This document shows, piece after piece, positions 31,637-39,888 of a stretch of DNA of 64,000 bases (positions are counted from its first letter, which is position 1; each line of letters begins with the position of its first letter). The notes under the pieces are model-generated. The model did not search any database and was not told the DNA's origin. It saw only the letters and a program-made list of their open reading frames with translations. Made by a program: the position numbers and the translations under genes. Source of the stretch: Shinella granuli (GTDB lineage Bacteria > Pseudomonadota > Alphaproteobacteria > Rhizobiales > Rhizobiaceae); assembly GCF_004341885.1 (NCBI RefSeq), contig NZ_SLVX01000001.1, positions 372,001 to 436,000 of the forward strand. The letters run 5' to 3'.

Positions 31637-33580
31637 TCAGAAGCGGTCCGGCTTCTTGGCCTTCGGCTTGCGCGGGGCGCCGTCGGGCTTGGCGAACTTC
31701 TCGTCGCGCTTGCCCTTGAAGGGTTTGGCGCCGGCAAACGGCTTTGCCGGCTTCTTGCCGCCGTCCTCGCGGTCCTTCCAGTGCGGCTTGGCGGCGGCGC
31801 CTTCGGGCTTGTCGAAATCGCGCTTCTTCTCGAAACGCGGCTTCTTGTCGAAGTCGCCCTTCGGCTTCCAGTCGGCACGGCGTTCCGGCCGGTCGTAGCG
31901 CTGCGTCTTCTCGCCGGGCGTGCGGGCATAGGGCTGCGGCGTCAGGTCGGGCTGGCCCTCCAGCACGGTGACGCGGATGCCGCGCTCCAGCATGCTGTTC
32001 GGGCCGAGATGGCCGAGGAAGCCGTCGGCGGCATCGGCGGAGAGCTCGATATAGGTCTCCTCCGGCTGCATCTTGATCGCGCCGATCTCGTTCTTGGTGA
32101 TGCTGCCGTTGCGGCAGAGCATGGGGATCAGCCAGCGCGGCTCGGCGCGCTGCTTGCGGCCGACCGAGACGGAGATCCACACGCTCGATCCGAAACCCTC
32201 GCGCGGGCGCTTGGTTTCGGCCGGGATGAAGTCGTTGCCGCGTTCGCGCGGCTTGCGCTGCTCGAGCGAGACCTCGACCAGGTCTTCCGGCGCCGAGCGG
32301 CCGGCCTTGAAGAAGCGGGCGACGGCGGCGGCGAGCTGGCGGGCATCGAAGCGCGCGGCGAGGGCGTCGATCGTCTCGATCTCGTCTTCGCCGATCGTGT
32401 CGGTCAGCATCGGGTCGGCGAGCAGGCGCTCGTCGTCGCGGCGCAGGATGTCCTCGGCGGACGGCGGGGTCGCCCAGTTCGCCTTGAGGTTCGCCGCCTG
32501 CAGCAGGCGCTCGGCCTTGCGGCGGGCGCTGAGCGGCACGATGAGCGCGCTGACGCCCTTGCGGCCGGCGCGGCCGGTGCGGCCCGAGCGGTGCAGCAGC
32601 GTTTCCGGATTGGTCGGCAGGTCGGCATGCACGACCAGTTCGAGATTCGGCAGGTCGATGCCGCGCGCGGCGACGTCCGTGGCGATGCAGACGCGGGCGC
32701 GGCCGTCGCGCATGGCCTGCAGCGCGTGGGTGCGTTCGTTCTGGCTGAGTTCGCCGGAGAGGGCGACGACCGAGAAGCCGCGGTTGTTGAAGCGGGCGGT
32801 CAGATGGTTCACCGCCGCGCGCGTCGAACAGAAGACGATGGCGTTCTGCGCATCGTAGTAGCGCAGCACGTTGATGATGGCGTTCTCGCGGTCGGCCGGC
32901 ACGACCAGCAGGGCGCGATAGTCGATGTCGACATGCTGTTCGCGCTCGGCGGCGGTCGAGATGCGCAGCGCATCACGCTGGTAGTTCTTGGCGAGCGTGG
33001 CGATCTCCTTCGACACGGTGGCCGAGAACATCAGCGTGCGGCGCTCTTCCGGCGCGGCTTCCAGGATGAATTCGAGGTCCTCGCGGAAACCGAGGTCGAG
33101 CATCTCGTCGGCCTCGTCGAGCACCACGGCGCGGATCTCGGACAGGTCGAGATTGCCGCGGGTGATGTGGTCGCGAAGACGCCCCGGCGTGCCGACGATG
33201 ATATGGGCGCCGCGCTCCAGCGCGCGCCGCTCGTTGCGCACGTCCATGCCGCCGACGCAGGAGGCGATGACGGCGCCGGTCATCTCGTAGAGCCATTCCA
33301 GCTCGCGCTTGACCTGCATGGCAAGTTCGCGCGTCGGGGCGATGACGAGGGCAAGCGGGTTCCCGGCGCGTGCAAAACGCTCTTCGCCCTGAAGCAGCGT
33401 CGGAGCGAGCGCGAGGCCGAAGGCGACGGTCTTGCCGGAGCCGGTCTGGGCGGAAACCAGCGCATCCGCATCGCCGATCTTGGGGTCGGAGACGGCGACC
33501 TGCACCGGCGTCAAAGTGGTATAGCCGCGTTTTTCCAACGCCTTTGCCATCGCCGGAGCGAGGCCTTCAAAACTCGTCAT
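31637..33580 (-). CDS. DEAD-box ATP-dependent RNA helicase (DeaD/CsdA-DbpA type)
   Basis: This 647-aa helicase has the Q motif (near 24), Walker A AQTGSGKT at 44-51, VLDEADEML (motif II, near 155), SAT (motif III), and the motif VI segment HRSGRTGRAGRKG (near 330). After the two RecA domains comes a DbpA-type RNA-binding domain (about 480-560), then a Lys/Arg/Asp/Gly-rich disordered tail with repeated PERR and FDKKPRFEKK blocks. Such proteins remodel rRNA and mRNA, often at low temperature. ATG 33580 is the N-terminus of the helicase fold; upstream in-frame sequence has no domain. The gene is divergent from panC. Confidence 0.9.
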   Translation of the reverse strand: MTSFEGLAPAMAKALEKRGYTTLTPVQVAVSDPKIGDADALVSAQTGSGKTVAFGLALAPTLLQGEERFARAGNPLALVIAPTRELAMQVKRELEWLYEMTGAVIASCVGGMDVRNERRALERGAHIIVGTPGRLRDHITRGNLDLSEIRAVVLDEADEMLDLGFREDLEFILEAAPEERRTLMFSATVSKEIATLAKNYQRDALRISTAAEREQHVDIDYRALLVVPADRENAIINVLRYYDAQNAIVFCSTRAAVNHLTARFNNRGFSVVALSGELSQNERTHALQAMRDGRARVCIATDVAARGIDLPNLELVVHADLPTNPETLLHRSGRTGRAGRKGVSALIVPLSARRKAERLLQAANLKANWATPPSAEDILRRDDERLLADPMLTDTIGEDEIETIDALAARFDARQLAAAVARFFKAGRSAPEDLVEVSLEQRKPRERGNDFIPAETKRPREGFGSSVWISVSVGRKQRAEPRWLIPMLCRNGSITKNEIGAIKMQPEETYIELSADAADGFLGHLGPNSMLERGIRVTVLEGQPDLTPQPYARTPGEKTQRYDRPERRADWKPKGDFDKKPRFEKKRDFDKPEGAAAKPHWKDREDGGKKPAKPFAGAKPFKGKRDEKFAKPDGAPRKPKAKKPDRF

Positions 33581-33859
33581 GTAGGGTCTTTCGGAATTCG
33601 GGTTCCGCGACGATCTGGCGTCGCACTCTGCGCTCGTATGCGACGGGCGTGTCAACGCGCTCTCTACTGGGCATTGAGCGAAATGTACAGTGCGCAAAAT
33701 GCAATGCTGCCGAGCGGGGCGGACGATAGCCGCCAAAGGTGTTTGCCGATTGTCTTTTTGCGCTGCACAAGATAGAAAACGGCGCCTCCTGGAACGATCC
33801 GCAGAGATCGTGCGGGGGCATCGCCCGCGGGAGAGCGCGAGAGCAAGGAGGAACCGCCG

Positions 33860-34729
33860 ATGCAGACCTTCACCACCATCGCGGACCTGCGCGCGGCGCT
33901 GGCGCCCCACCGGCTGGACGGCCGCACGATCGGCCTCGTGCCCACCATGGGCTATCTTCATGTCGGCCATATGGAGCTTGCCCGGCGGGCCTGCGCCGAC
34001 AACGACGTCGTCGTCGCCACCATTTTCGTCAACCCCCTGCAGTTCGGCGCCAACGAGGACCTGGCGCGCTATCCGCGCGATCTTGCCCGCGACCAGGCGA
34101 TGCTGGAGGCGGAAGGCGTGCACTATCTCTTCGCGCCCGGCGTCGCGGACATGTATCCGCGGCCGATGGAGACCGTCGTCGATGTGCCGACGCTCGGCTC
34201 GGAGCTCGAAGGATCCGTCCGGCCCGGGCATTTTGCGGGGGTCGCCACCGTCGTCACCAAGCTCTTCAACATCGCCCAGCCGCACCGCGCCTATTTCGGC
34301 GAGAAGGATTTCCAGCAGCTCACCATCATCCGCCGCATGGCCGAGGACCTGGCGCAGCCGGTCGAGGTGATCGGCGTGCCGACGGTGCGCGAGGCGGACG
34401 GGCTCGCCTGTTCCTCCCGCAATGTCTACCTTTCGGCCGAGGAGCGCGCCGCTGCCGTCATCGTGCCGCGCGCGCTGGAGGAGGCCGAGCGGCTGATAAT
34501 GGCCGGCGAGACCGATGCGAAACGGCTGGAGGCGAGCGTTACTGCCTTCCTTGCCAGCGAGCCGCTGGCAAGGCCCGAAGTGGTCGCGATCCGCGATCCG
34601 CAGACGCTCGCCAAGATCGACACGGTTGGCGACAGGCCGGTTCTTTTGTTGCTTTTCGTGCGCTTTGGGAGCACGAAACTCCTCGATAACCGGGTTCTTG
34701 GCCCGAAAAACGCGAAAAAGGTAGCGTGA
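33860..34729 (+). CDS. panC: Pantothenate synthetase PanC
   Basis: This 289-aa ligase condenses pantoate and beta-alanine with ATP. The nucleotidyl-transferase signature [10 protein letters not shown] is near 29-38 and KDFQQL near 152. The adenylate-binding region [11 protein letters not shown] is near 181. A strong AAGGAGG site precedes ATG 33860. panB follows after one base, so the two make an operon for vitamin B5 synthesis. The C-terminus extends slightly beyond the usual length ([15 protein letters not shown]). Confidence 0.96.
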   Translation: MQTFTTIADLRAALAPHRLDGRTIGLVPTMGYLHVGHMELARRACADNDVVVATIFVNPLQFGANEDLARYPRDLARDQAMLEAEGVHYLFAPGVADMYPRPMETVVDVPTLGSELEGSVRPGHFAGVATVVTKLFNIAQPHRAYFGEKDFQQLTIIRRMAEDLAQPVEVIGVPTVREADGLACSSRNVYLSAEERAAAVIVPRALEEAERLIMAGETDAKRLEASVTAFLASEPLARPEVVAIRDPQTLAKIDTVGDRPVLLLLFVRFGSTKLLDNRVLGPKNAKKVA

Positions 34730-34730
34730 C

Positions 34731-35555
34731 ATGAGCGTACACACCGCCAAGCGCCGTCTGGCGCCCGCCGATATCAGGGCCCTCAAGGGCGAGCGCCCGA
34801 TCGTCAGCCTCACCGCCTATACGACCCCGGTCGCCAAGCTCATGGATCCGCATGTCGATTTCATGCTGGTGGGCGACAGCCTCGGCATGGTGCTCTACGG
34901 CCTCGATTCCACCGTCGGCGTGACGATCGAGATGATGATCGCGCACGGCCAGGCCGTCATGCGCGGCTCGTCCAATGCCTGCGTCGTCGTCGACCTGCCC
35001 TTCGGCTCCTACCAGCAGTCGAAGGAGCAGGCCTTTGCGACGGCCGCCCGGGTGCTCAAGGAAACCGGCTGTTCGGCGATCAAGCTGGAGGGCGGGGCGG
35101 AAATGGCCGAGACGGTGCATTTCCTCACCCAGCGCGGTATTCCGGTGCTCGGCCATGTCGGCCTGATGCCGCAGCTCATCAACACGACAGGCGGCTACCG
35201 TTCGCTCGGCCGCAATGACAAGGAGGTCGAGAAGATCCGCCGGGACGCCGCGGCCATCGACGAAGCCGGCGCCTTCGCCATCGTCATCGAGGGCACGGTC
35301 GAGCCGCTGGCGCGCGAGATCACCGGCAAGGTCAAGGTGCCGACCATCGGCATCGGCGCCTCGCCGGCCTGCGACGGCCAGGTGCTGGTCGTCGACGACG
35401 TGCTCGGCATCTTCACGGATTTCAAGCCGCGCTTCGTCAAGCATTTCGCCAATCTCGCGCCCGTCATGAGCGAGGCCTTCGCGACCTATGCCGAAGAGGT
35501 GAAGGCGCGCAGCTTCCCGGGGCCGGAGCACACGTTCCAGCTCAAGAAGGGGTGA
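34731..35555 (+). CDS. panB: 3-methyl-2-oxobutanoate hydroxymethyltransferase PanB (ketopantoate hydroxymethyltransferase)
   Basis: This 274-aa TIM-barrel enzyme adds a hydroxymethyl group from 5,10-methylene-THF to 2-oxoisovalerate, the first committed step to pantothenate. Conserved segments include [13 protein letters not shown] (near 45), [10 protein letters not shown] (near 84), IKLEGG (near 116), GHVGLMPQ (near 140) and [14 protein letters not shown] (near 205). It forms an operon with panC, one base apart. The C-terminus is followed by a repeat-rich gap. Confidence 0.96.
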   Translation: MSVHTAKRRLAPADIRALKGERPIVSLTAYTTPVAKLMDPHVDFMLVGDSLGMVLYGLDSTVGVTIEMMIAHGQAVMRGSSNACVVVDLPFGSYQQSKEQAFATAARVLKETGCSAIKLEGGAEMAETVHFLTQRGIPVLGHVGLMPQLINTTGGYRSLGRNDKEVEKIRRDAAAIDEAGAFAIVIEGTVEPLAREITGKVKVPTIGIGASPACDGQVLVVDDVLGIFTDFKPRFVKHFANLAPVMSEAFATYAEEVKARSFPGPEHTFQLKKG

Positions 35556-35906
35556 TTGTCGGCACTGCCGGGCGCCACTCTTCCGTCTGGGCGCCAGCTC
35601 TCCATTCGTCTGGCGCCATATCCATGGCTCCACCTCTCTTCCGCCCGGCGCCATCTCTCTTTCGCTTGGCTCTATCTCTCTTTCGTCATGGTCGGGCTTG
35701 ACCCGACCATCCACAGCCCCGGGTGCTGCCGCGTGGATGGTCGGGTCAAGCCCGACCATGACGGAGTAGAGGGGGCGACATCCATCAGCATCAGACGAAA
35801 TTCGACGCTGATCGATCAACGGCGCTGAACGATCCATCAGCCATATTGGTTTGCAGGTGGACCCTTGCTGCTCTATGGCTGTACGATCCCAAGATAGAGC
35901 AGACCC
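35556..35906. other. 351-bp intergenic region with degenerate tandem units and a palindrome
   Basis: No gene is seen. From 35571 to about 35690 an imperfect unit of roughly 20 bases (GGCGCCA followed by a CTCTCTTTCGTCT-like tail) recurs five times, starting near 35571, 35590, 35612, 35647 and 35669. It runs into the family A palindrome at 35684-35763. The remainder (35764-35906) leads to azlC and has no clear promoter. Confidence 0.6.
35684..35763. repeat. Palindromic repeat, family A copy 3 (perfect arms)
   Basis: The arms 35684-35713 and 35734-35763 are exact reverse complements over 30 bases. Each arm carries the inner hairpin ATGGTCGGG-CTTGA-CCCGACCAT. This is the most intact copy of the element also present at 9272 and 31527. 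Confidence 0.9.
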
Positions 35907-36635
35907 ATGACCCCCGCCACGAAAGATGAAATCCGCGATGCCTTCCGGCGTGGCAGCGCCGTGGCGATCGCCGCGGCACCGTTTGCCGTCCTGTTCGGTG
36001 CCGTCGCCATCGACAACGGCCTGACGATCGCGGAAGCGGCGCTGATGAGCGCGACGCTCTATGCCGGCGCCAGCCAGCTCGTCGGCGTCGAGCTCTTCGA
36101 TCACAATGTCGCGCCCTGGCTGGTGGTGCTGTCGATCTTCGCCGTGAATTTCCGGCATGTGCTCTATTCGGCGGCGATCGCCGCCCATATCCGGCACCTC
36201 ACCTTCTGGCAGAAGGCGACGTCGCTGTTCTTCCTCACCGATCCGCAGTTCGCCGAAACCGAACGCCGCGCCGATGCGGGCATCCGCGTCAGCTATATCT
36301 GGTCCCTTGTGCTCGGCCTCAGCGTCTATGTGCCCTGGCTCTGCCTGACGATCGTCGGCGGCCTGCTCGGCAACCTGATCAGCGATCCCAAGGCGATCGG
36401 CATCGACGTGCTGCTGCCGATCTACTTCATGGGCCTCGTGCTCGGCTTCCGCAGCCGGGCGAACTGGCTGCCGGTGGTGCTGGCCTCCTCGGCGGGCTCG
36501 ATCCTGGCGCTGCATTTCGTCGGTTCGCCCTGGCATGTCAGCCTGGGGGCGCTGGCCGGCATCCTCGTTGCCGCGCTCATGCCGCTCGACGGCGACGAGG
36601 CAACGGTCGGCGATGTCGTGGAAGGGGAGGCGTGA
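35907..36635 (+). CDS. azlC: AzlC family branched-chain amino acid exporter, large subunit
   Basis: This 242-aa protein has six to seven transmembrane segments and the AzlC signatures AAPFAVLFGAVAIDNGL (about 22-38), LYAGASQLVGVEL (near 51) and FAVNFRHVLYSAAIAAH (near 77). AzlC pairs with AzlD to export branched-chain amino acids or their analogues. The overlapping azlD gene follows. No adjacent regulator (AzlB or Lrp type) is seen. Confidence 0.9.
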   Translation: MTPATKDEIRDAFRRGSAVAIAAAPFAVLFGAVAIDNGLTIAEAALMSATLYAGASQLVGVELFDHNVAPWLVVLSIFAVNFRHVLYSAAIAAHIRHLTFWQKATSLFFLTDPQFAETERRADAGIRVSYIWSLVLGLSVYVPWLCLTIVGGLLGNLISDPKAIGIDVLLPIYFMGLVLGFRSRANWLPVVLASSAGSILALHFVGSPWHVSLGALAGILVAALMPLDGDEATVGDVVEGEA

Positions 36636-36949
36636 GCATGGATACGCTGTTCCATATGCAGACGCTGCTGATCATCGCCGCCGGCGCGATCGCGACCTAT
36701 CTCACGCGCGTCGGCGGCTATGTCTTCATCACGCGCATGAAGCGCATCCCGCCGCGCGCCGAAGCGGCGCTGAATGCCGTTCCGGCCGCCGTGCTCACCA
36801 CGCTGGTGGCGCCGGCAGCCGTGACGGGCGGGCTGGATGTCAGCCTGACGATGGCGGTCGCCCTCCTCGTTGGCCTGCGTCTTTCGCTGCTTCCGGTGCT
36901 GGCCATCGGCTGGGTCGTCGTGATGGTCCTGCGTCAGTTTATCGGCTGA
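36632..36949 (+). CDS. azlD: AzlD family transporter, small subunit
   Basis: This 105-aa protein has three to four hydrophobic segments and the AzlD segment AIATYLTRVGGYVFITRM (about 18-35). A GTG at 36632 overlaps the azlC stop by four bases; ATG 36638 two codons later is equally possible. It is the small partner of AzlC. The 3' end overlaps the convergent aminopeptidase gene by 11 bp. Confidence 0.88.
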   Translation: MSMDTLFHMQTLLIIAAGAIATYLTRVGGYVFITRMKRIPPRAEAALNAVPAAVLTTLVAPAAVTGGLDVSLTMAVALLVGLRLSLLPVLAIGWVVVMVLRQFIG

Positions 36950-38774
36950 CCGGCGCCGTCGCCTTTTCCAGCCAGCGCTTCGTCGTGTCGTCCGCCAGCA
37001 GCGGCGTGATCTTCTCGCGCACATCCGCGTGGTAGGCGTTGAGCCAGGCAAGCTCCTCGTCCGTCATCAGGGCGGGCACGACGAGCCGGCGGTCGATCGG
37101 GCAGAAGGTCAGCGTTTCGAAGCCGAGCATGTCCATGTCGCCGCCCTCGACCGGGGCCGCCGGCAGGACGTGGATCAGGTTCTCGATGCGGATGCCGAAG
37201 GCGCCGGGGCGATAGTAGCCGGGCTCGTTGGACAGGATCATGCCGGCAAGCAGTTCCTGCGTCGAAAGCCGCGAGATGCGCTGCGGGCCCTCGTGCACGG
37301 AAAGATAGGAGCCGACGCCGTGGCCGGTGCCGTGGGCGAAATCGGCGCCGGCCTTCCACAGCGCGATGCGGGCGAGCGGATCGAGGTCGCAGCCGCGCGT
37401 GCCCTTCGGGAAGCGCGCGGTGCTGATCGCGATCATGCCCTTCAGCACCAGGGTGAAGAAGCGCTTCTGCTCCTCCGGCACCGTGCCGATCGCCACCGTG
37501 CGGGTGATGTCCGTCGTGCCGTTGATATATTGCGCACCGGAATCGATCAGGAAGAGCGTGCCGGGCTCGATGACGGTGTCCGACGCGGTGGTGACGCGAT
37601 AGTGCATGATGGCGGCATGGGCGCCGGCGCCGGCAATCGTGTCGAAGGATACGTCCTTCAGCGGGTTCTGGTGGCGCTCGCCGACGCTGGCGCGCACGGC
37701 CTCCAGCTTCTTCGTGACGGCGATCTCGGTCTGCGTGCCCGGCGTCGTTTCATCGAGCCAGGCGAGGAATTCCACCATGGCCGCGCCGTCCTGAAGGTGG
37801 GCGCGCGCGGAGCCCTGCAGCTCGACGGCGTTCTTGCAGGCGCGGGGCAGGCGGGCGGGGTCGTTGGCCTCGACCAGCGTGCCGCCCTTGCGGCGCACGA
37901 TCTCGGCAAGCGCGAAAGGAGCCTGGTCGGGATCGATCAGGATGCGCTTGCCCTCGGCGGCGAGCGCCGCGATGCGCTCGTCGAACTGCGACGGCGGCAC
38001 GAGGTCGGCGAGCTGGGTGAGATAGGCCTCGGGCTCGATGCCGGTCTTGCGCTTGTCGAGGAAGAGCTGCGGGCGACCCTCTGCCGGAATGATGGCGCGG
38101 GCCAGCGGATGCGGCGTGTGCGGCACGTCGCTGCCGCGGATGTTGAAAATCCAGGCGATGGAGGAGGGATCGGTGACGGCGAGGGCATCGGCGCCGGCCT
38201 TGGCGGTCGCCTCCGCCATCTTGGCGAGCTTGTCCCTGGCCAATTCCCCGGCCTGGTCGATCGCCTGGATCGTCACGCGGCCGAGCGGTTCGCTCGGACG
38301 GTCGGTCCAGGCCTTGTCGAGCGGGTTGTGGGGCAGGAGGACGAGGGCGCCGCCGAGGCCGGCAAGCGCCTTTTCCAGCCGGCGCACCTCCGCGCCGGTG
38401 TGCAGCCACGGGTCGATGCCGAGGCGGAAACCCTTCGGGGCGTGGTTCTGCAGCCAGAGATGCGGCGGTTCGCCGACGAGGTCGCCGCCGGTGAAGACGC
38501 TGCCGTCCACCTGCTCGGCAAGCTGCGTGACATAGCGGCCATCGACGAACACCACGGCGTTGGCGCGCATGACGAGCGCCACGCCGGCCGAGCCGGTGAA
38601 GCCCGTCAGCCAGGAGAGGCGCTCGGCCGAGGCGGGCACGTATTCGCCCTGGTATTCGTCGGCGCGGGGCACGAGGAAGCCGTCGATGCCGAGCGCATCG
38701 AAGGTGGCGCGCAGCGCATCGGCGCGTTCGCGGCCGAACTGGGGCGTGGAGGTGACGTCGAAACTCTGGAACAT
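36939..38774 (-). CDS. pepP: Xaa-Pro aminopeptidase (M24B), three-domain long form
   Basis: At 611 aa this is the long three-domain form, with two creatinase-like N-terminal domains (about 15-150 and 160-310), a catalytic pita-bread domain (about 320-540) and a C-terminal extension. Five metal ligands are visible: LIDSG (Asp), TTDITRT (Asp), GTGHGVG (His), LSNEPGYY (Glu) and GIRIENL (Glu). It removes an N-terminal residue preceding proline. Bacterial PepP proper is about 440 aa, so the eukaryotic-like long form is a better description than E. coli PepP; the gene symbol is therefore approximate. The RIME-like repeat lies 38 bp upstream of its start. Confidence 0.88.
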   Translation of the reverse strand: MFQSFDVTSTPQFGRERADALRATFDALGIDGFLVPRADEYQGEYVPASAERLSWLTGFTGSAGVALVMRANAVVFVDGRYVTQLAEQVDGSVFTGGDLVGEPPHLWLQNHAPKGFRLGIDPWLHTGAEVRRLEKALAGLGGALVLLPHNPLDKAWTDRPSEPLGRVTIQAIDQAGELARDKLAKMAEATAKAGADALAVTDPSSIAWIFNIRGSDVPHTPHPLARAIIPAEGRPQLFLDKRKTGIEPEAYLTQLADLVPPSQFDERIAALAAEGKRILIDPDQAPFALAEIVRRKGGTLVEANDPARLPRACKNAVELQGSARAHLQDGAAMVEFLAWLDETTPGTQTEIAVTKKLEAVRASVGERHQNPLKDVSFDTIAGAGAHAAIMHYRVTTASDTVIEPGTLFLIDSGAQYINGTTDITRTVAIGTVPEEQKRFFTLVLKGMIAISTARFPKGTRGCDLDPLARIALWKAGADFAHGTGHGVGSYLSVHEGPQRISRLSTQELLAGMILSNEPGYYRPGAFGIRIENLIHVLPAAPVEGGDMDMLGFETLTFCPIDRRLVVPALMTDEELAWLNAYHADVREKITPLLADDTTKRWLEKATAPVSR

Positions 38775-38812
38775 GGAAGACTTCCGGTATGGCGATGAAT
38801 CGTGCCGGCAAT

Positions 38813-38920
38813 CTAAAGCATGTCGCGCAAAAGTGTGCAGCGGTTTTGCGGCAACGACATGCGAAAAACCAAAGAGCTAAGGCGCAAGGAGCGAATCTGG
38901 AAGATCGCGATGCGCTTTAG
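38813..38920. repeat. 108-bp RIME-like intergenic element
   Basis: The element is exactly 108 bp with imperfect terminal inverted repeats, CTAAAGCATGTCGCG on the left and the complement of CTAAAGCGCATCGCG on the right. It also has an internal palindromic section around GCATGTCG...CGACATGC. Size and sequence agree with my memory of RIME1, the Rhizobium-specific intergenic mosaic element, dispersed in many copies in rhizobial genomes. It lies between the pepP start and the next gene. Confidence 0.75.
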
Positions 38921-38937
38921 CCCATCGGCCGGCCGCG

Positions 38938-39462
38938 TCAGAGGCGGGCGAGATAGCGTTCCAGCACCGCGCGGGTCAGGCGCTGGTTGTTGCGATACCA
39001 GTCGTCCTCGGTGAAGAAGGCGGGTTCGCCGGCATCCCAGCCGCTCATCGAGAAATCCGACTGGCGGGCGAGGAAGGCGACGAAGTCCTCCTCGGATTTC
39101 CATTCCGCGATGGGCGGGCCGAAATAGGCCCCGCCGTCCTGCACGTCGGCCAGCATCACGCCGTCCTCGGTACGGATGAGGCCCTGGCCGCAGAAATCCC
39201 GGTGATGGTCGTAGATCACGCCATTGCCGGGCATCTCGTTCGTCAGCTTGTGCCAGAGCCGTTCGGCCAGCGCCGCGCCGAGCGGCTTGCGGCTGAGGGC
39301 ATCACGCAGGGATTCGGCGATGCGGCGGCGCTCCGCCTCGGTGCGGGTGGCGCTTTCGACCCGGTAGGGGTTCTTGCGCGCCTCGATATTGGCGCGGATC
39401 GCGATCCACAGCACGAAGACGATGACCGCAAGCGCGATGAGCGGGATGACGGTGGCGGCCAT
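38938..39462 (-). CDS. Membrane-anchored protein of unknown function
   Basis: This 174-aa protein is not recognised. It has one N-terminal transmembrane helix (about 4-22, VIPLIALAVIVFVLWIAI), then a soluble acidic domain with many aromatic residues, including GVIYDHHRDFCGQGL (near 77) and DDWYRNNQRLTRAVLERYL at the C-terminus. The sequence is low in repeats and looks like a folded domain. ATG 39462 is chosen because the helix begins three residues later. It is preceded by a divergent sRNA-like locus. Codon use resembles its neighbours, so a true gene is likely. Confidence 0.75.
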   Translation of the reverse strand: MAATVIPLIALAVIVFVLWIAIRANIEARKNPYRVESATRTEAERRRIAESLRDALSRKPLGAALAERLWHKLTNEMPGNGVIYDHHRDFCGQGLIRTEDGVMLADVQDGGAYFGPPIAEWKSEEDFVAFLARQSDFSMSGWDAGEPAFFTEDDWYRNNQRLTRAVLERYLARL

Positions 39463-39676
39463 GCTCAGGAAAACCCCGCGGCATCGCGAAGAGGTCTGCA
39501 ATTGGACTTATGCGTTTCGTGCATGGCACCCATGTCTCAAAGGCCCTGTCGCGAATTTTCGAATCCTGTATAAGCGGCGCCAACGAAGCGAAACAAAACG
39601 CGCTTCAAGCGAAACGAAGTGAAAGTTCCTCCAGTCCTTCGGATCGCAAAATGAACTGCCGAAAGGCAAAAGACTA
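39463..39676. other. Intergenic region upstream of the sRNA candidate
   Basis: This holds the divergent start regions of the membrane protein (-) and the sRNA candidate (+). AAGCGAAAC occurs twice (near 39585 and 39607) in a run of GAAGCGAAAC/GAAACGAAGTG motifs. A TGTATAAG box is at about 39568. No -35/-10 pair at the expected distance from 39677 is convincing. Confidence 0.35.
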
Positions 39677-39828
39677 GGTGTTCCGATCAGGCGTCTTGCC
39701 GGTCACTCCTCCTCCCTCCTCCGGGAAGGCGCTCGGAACACATAGGCCCGCTTGAGCACTCCTCCTCAAGCTCGCGGGCAGGCCGGTTTGCCGGCCCATA
39801 GGCGGTGCCTCTGGCACCGCCTTTTATT
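39677..39828 (+). ncRNA. Candidate trans-acting sRNA with anti-Shine-Dalgarno loops (alpha-r14-like)
   Basis: A stem pairs GTTCCGA (39680-39686) with TCGGAAC (39733-39739), and an inner stem GCGTCTTGCCGG pairs with CCGGGAAGGCGC (10 of 12). Its loop displays CCTCCTCCC at 39708-39716. A second hairpin CTTGAG/CTCAAG (39751-39770) displays CACTCCTC. A third, GGCCGG-TTTG-CCGGCC, lies near 39781-39796. A rho-independent terminator GGCGGTGCC-TCT-GGCACCGCC-TTTT closes at 39801-39825. The T-tract is only on the + strand, while both neighbouring genes are on -, so an independent + transcript is implied. Rhizobial alpha-r14 sRNAs carry exactly such CCUCCUCCC loops. Length about 150 nt. Confidence 0.7.
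39801..39828 (+). terminator. Rho-independent terminator of the sRNA candidate
   Basis: A nine-bp perfect stem GGCGGTGCC/GGCACCGCC with loop TCT is followed by TTTTATTTT. On the - strand no T-tract follows the stem, so it terminates + strand transcription only. The nearest annotated + gene upstream is azlD, almost 3 kb away. Confidence 0.88.
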
Positions 39829-39888
39829 TTGCCTGCGATTCCCGCGCGTTGAAGCGGAATGTTGCCACCCCGCTTCAAGCTGGCGTCG

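Noticed and set aside
33581-34813. Upstream extension of the DEAD-box helicase opposite panC
   Set aside because: The added 411 codons lie antisense to panC and lack helicase homology. The helicase N-terminus begins at 33580.
39687-39878. A 63-codon - strand frame across the sRNA candidate
   Set aside because: Its sequence is made of the complement of hairpin stems, with no ribosome site and no homology.
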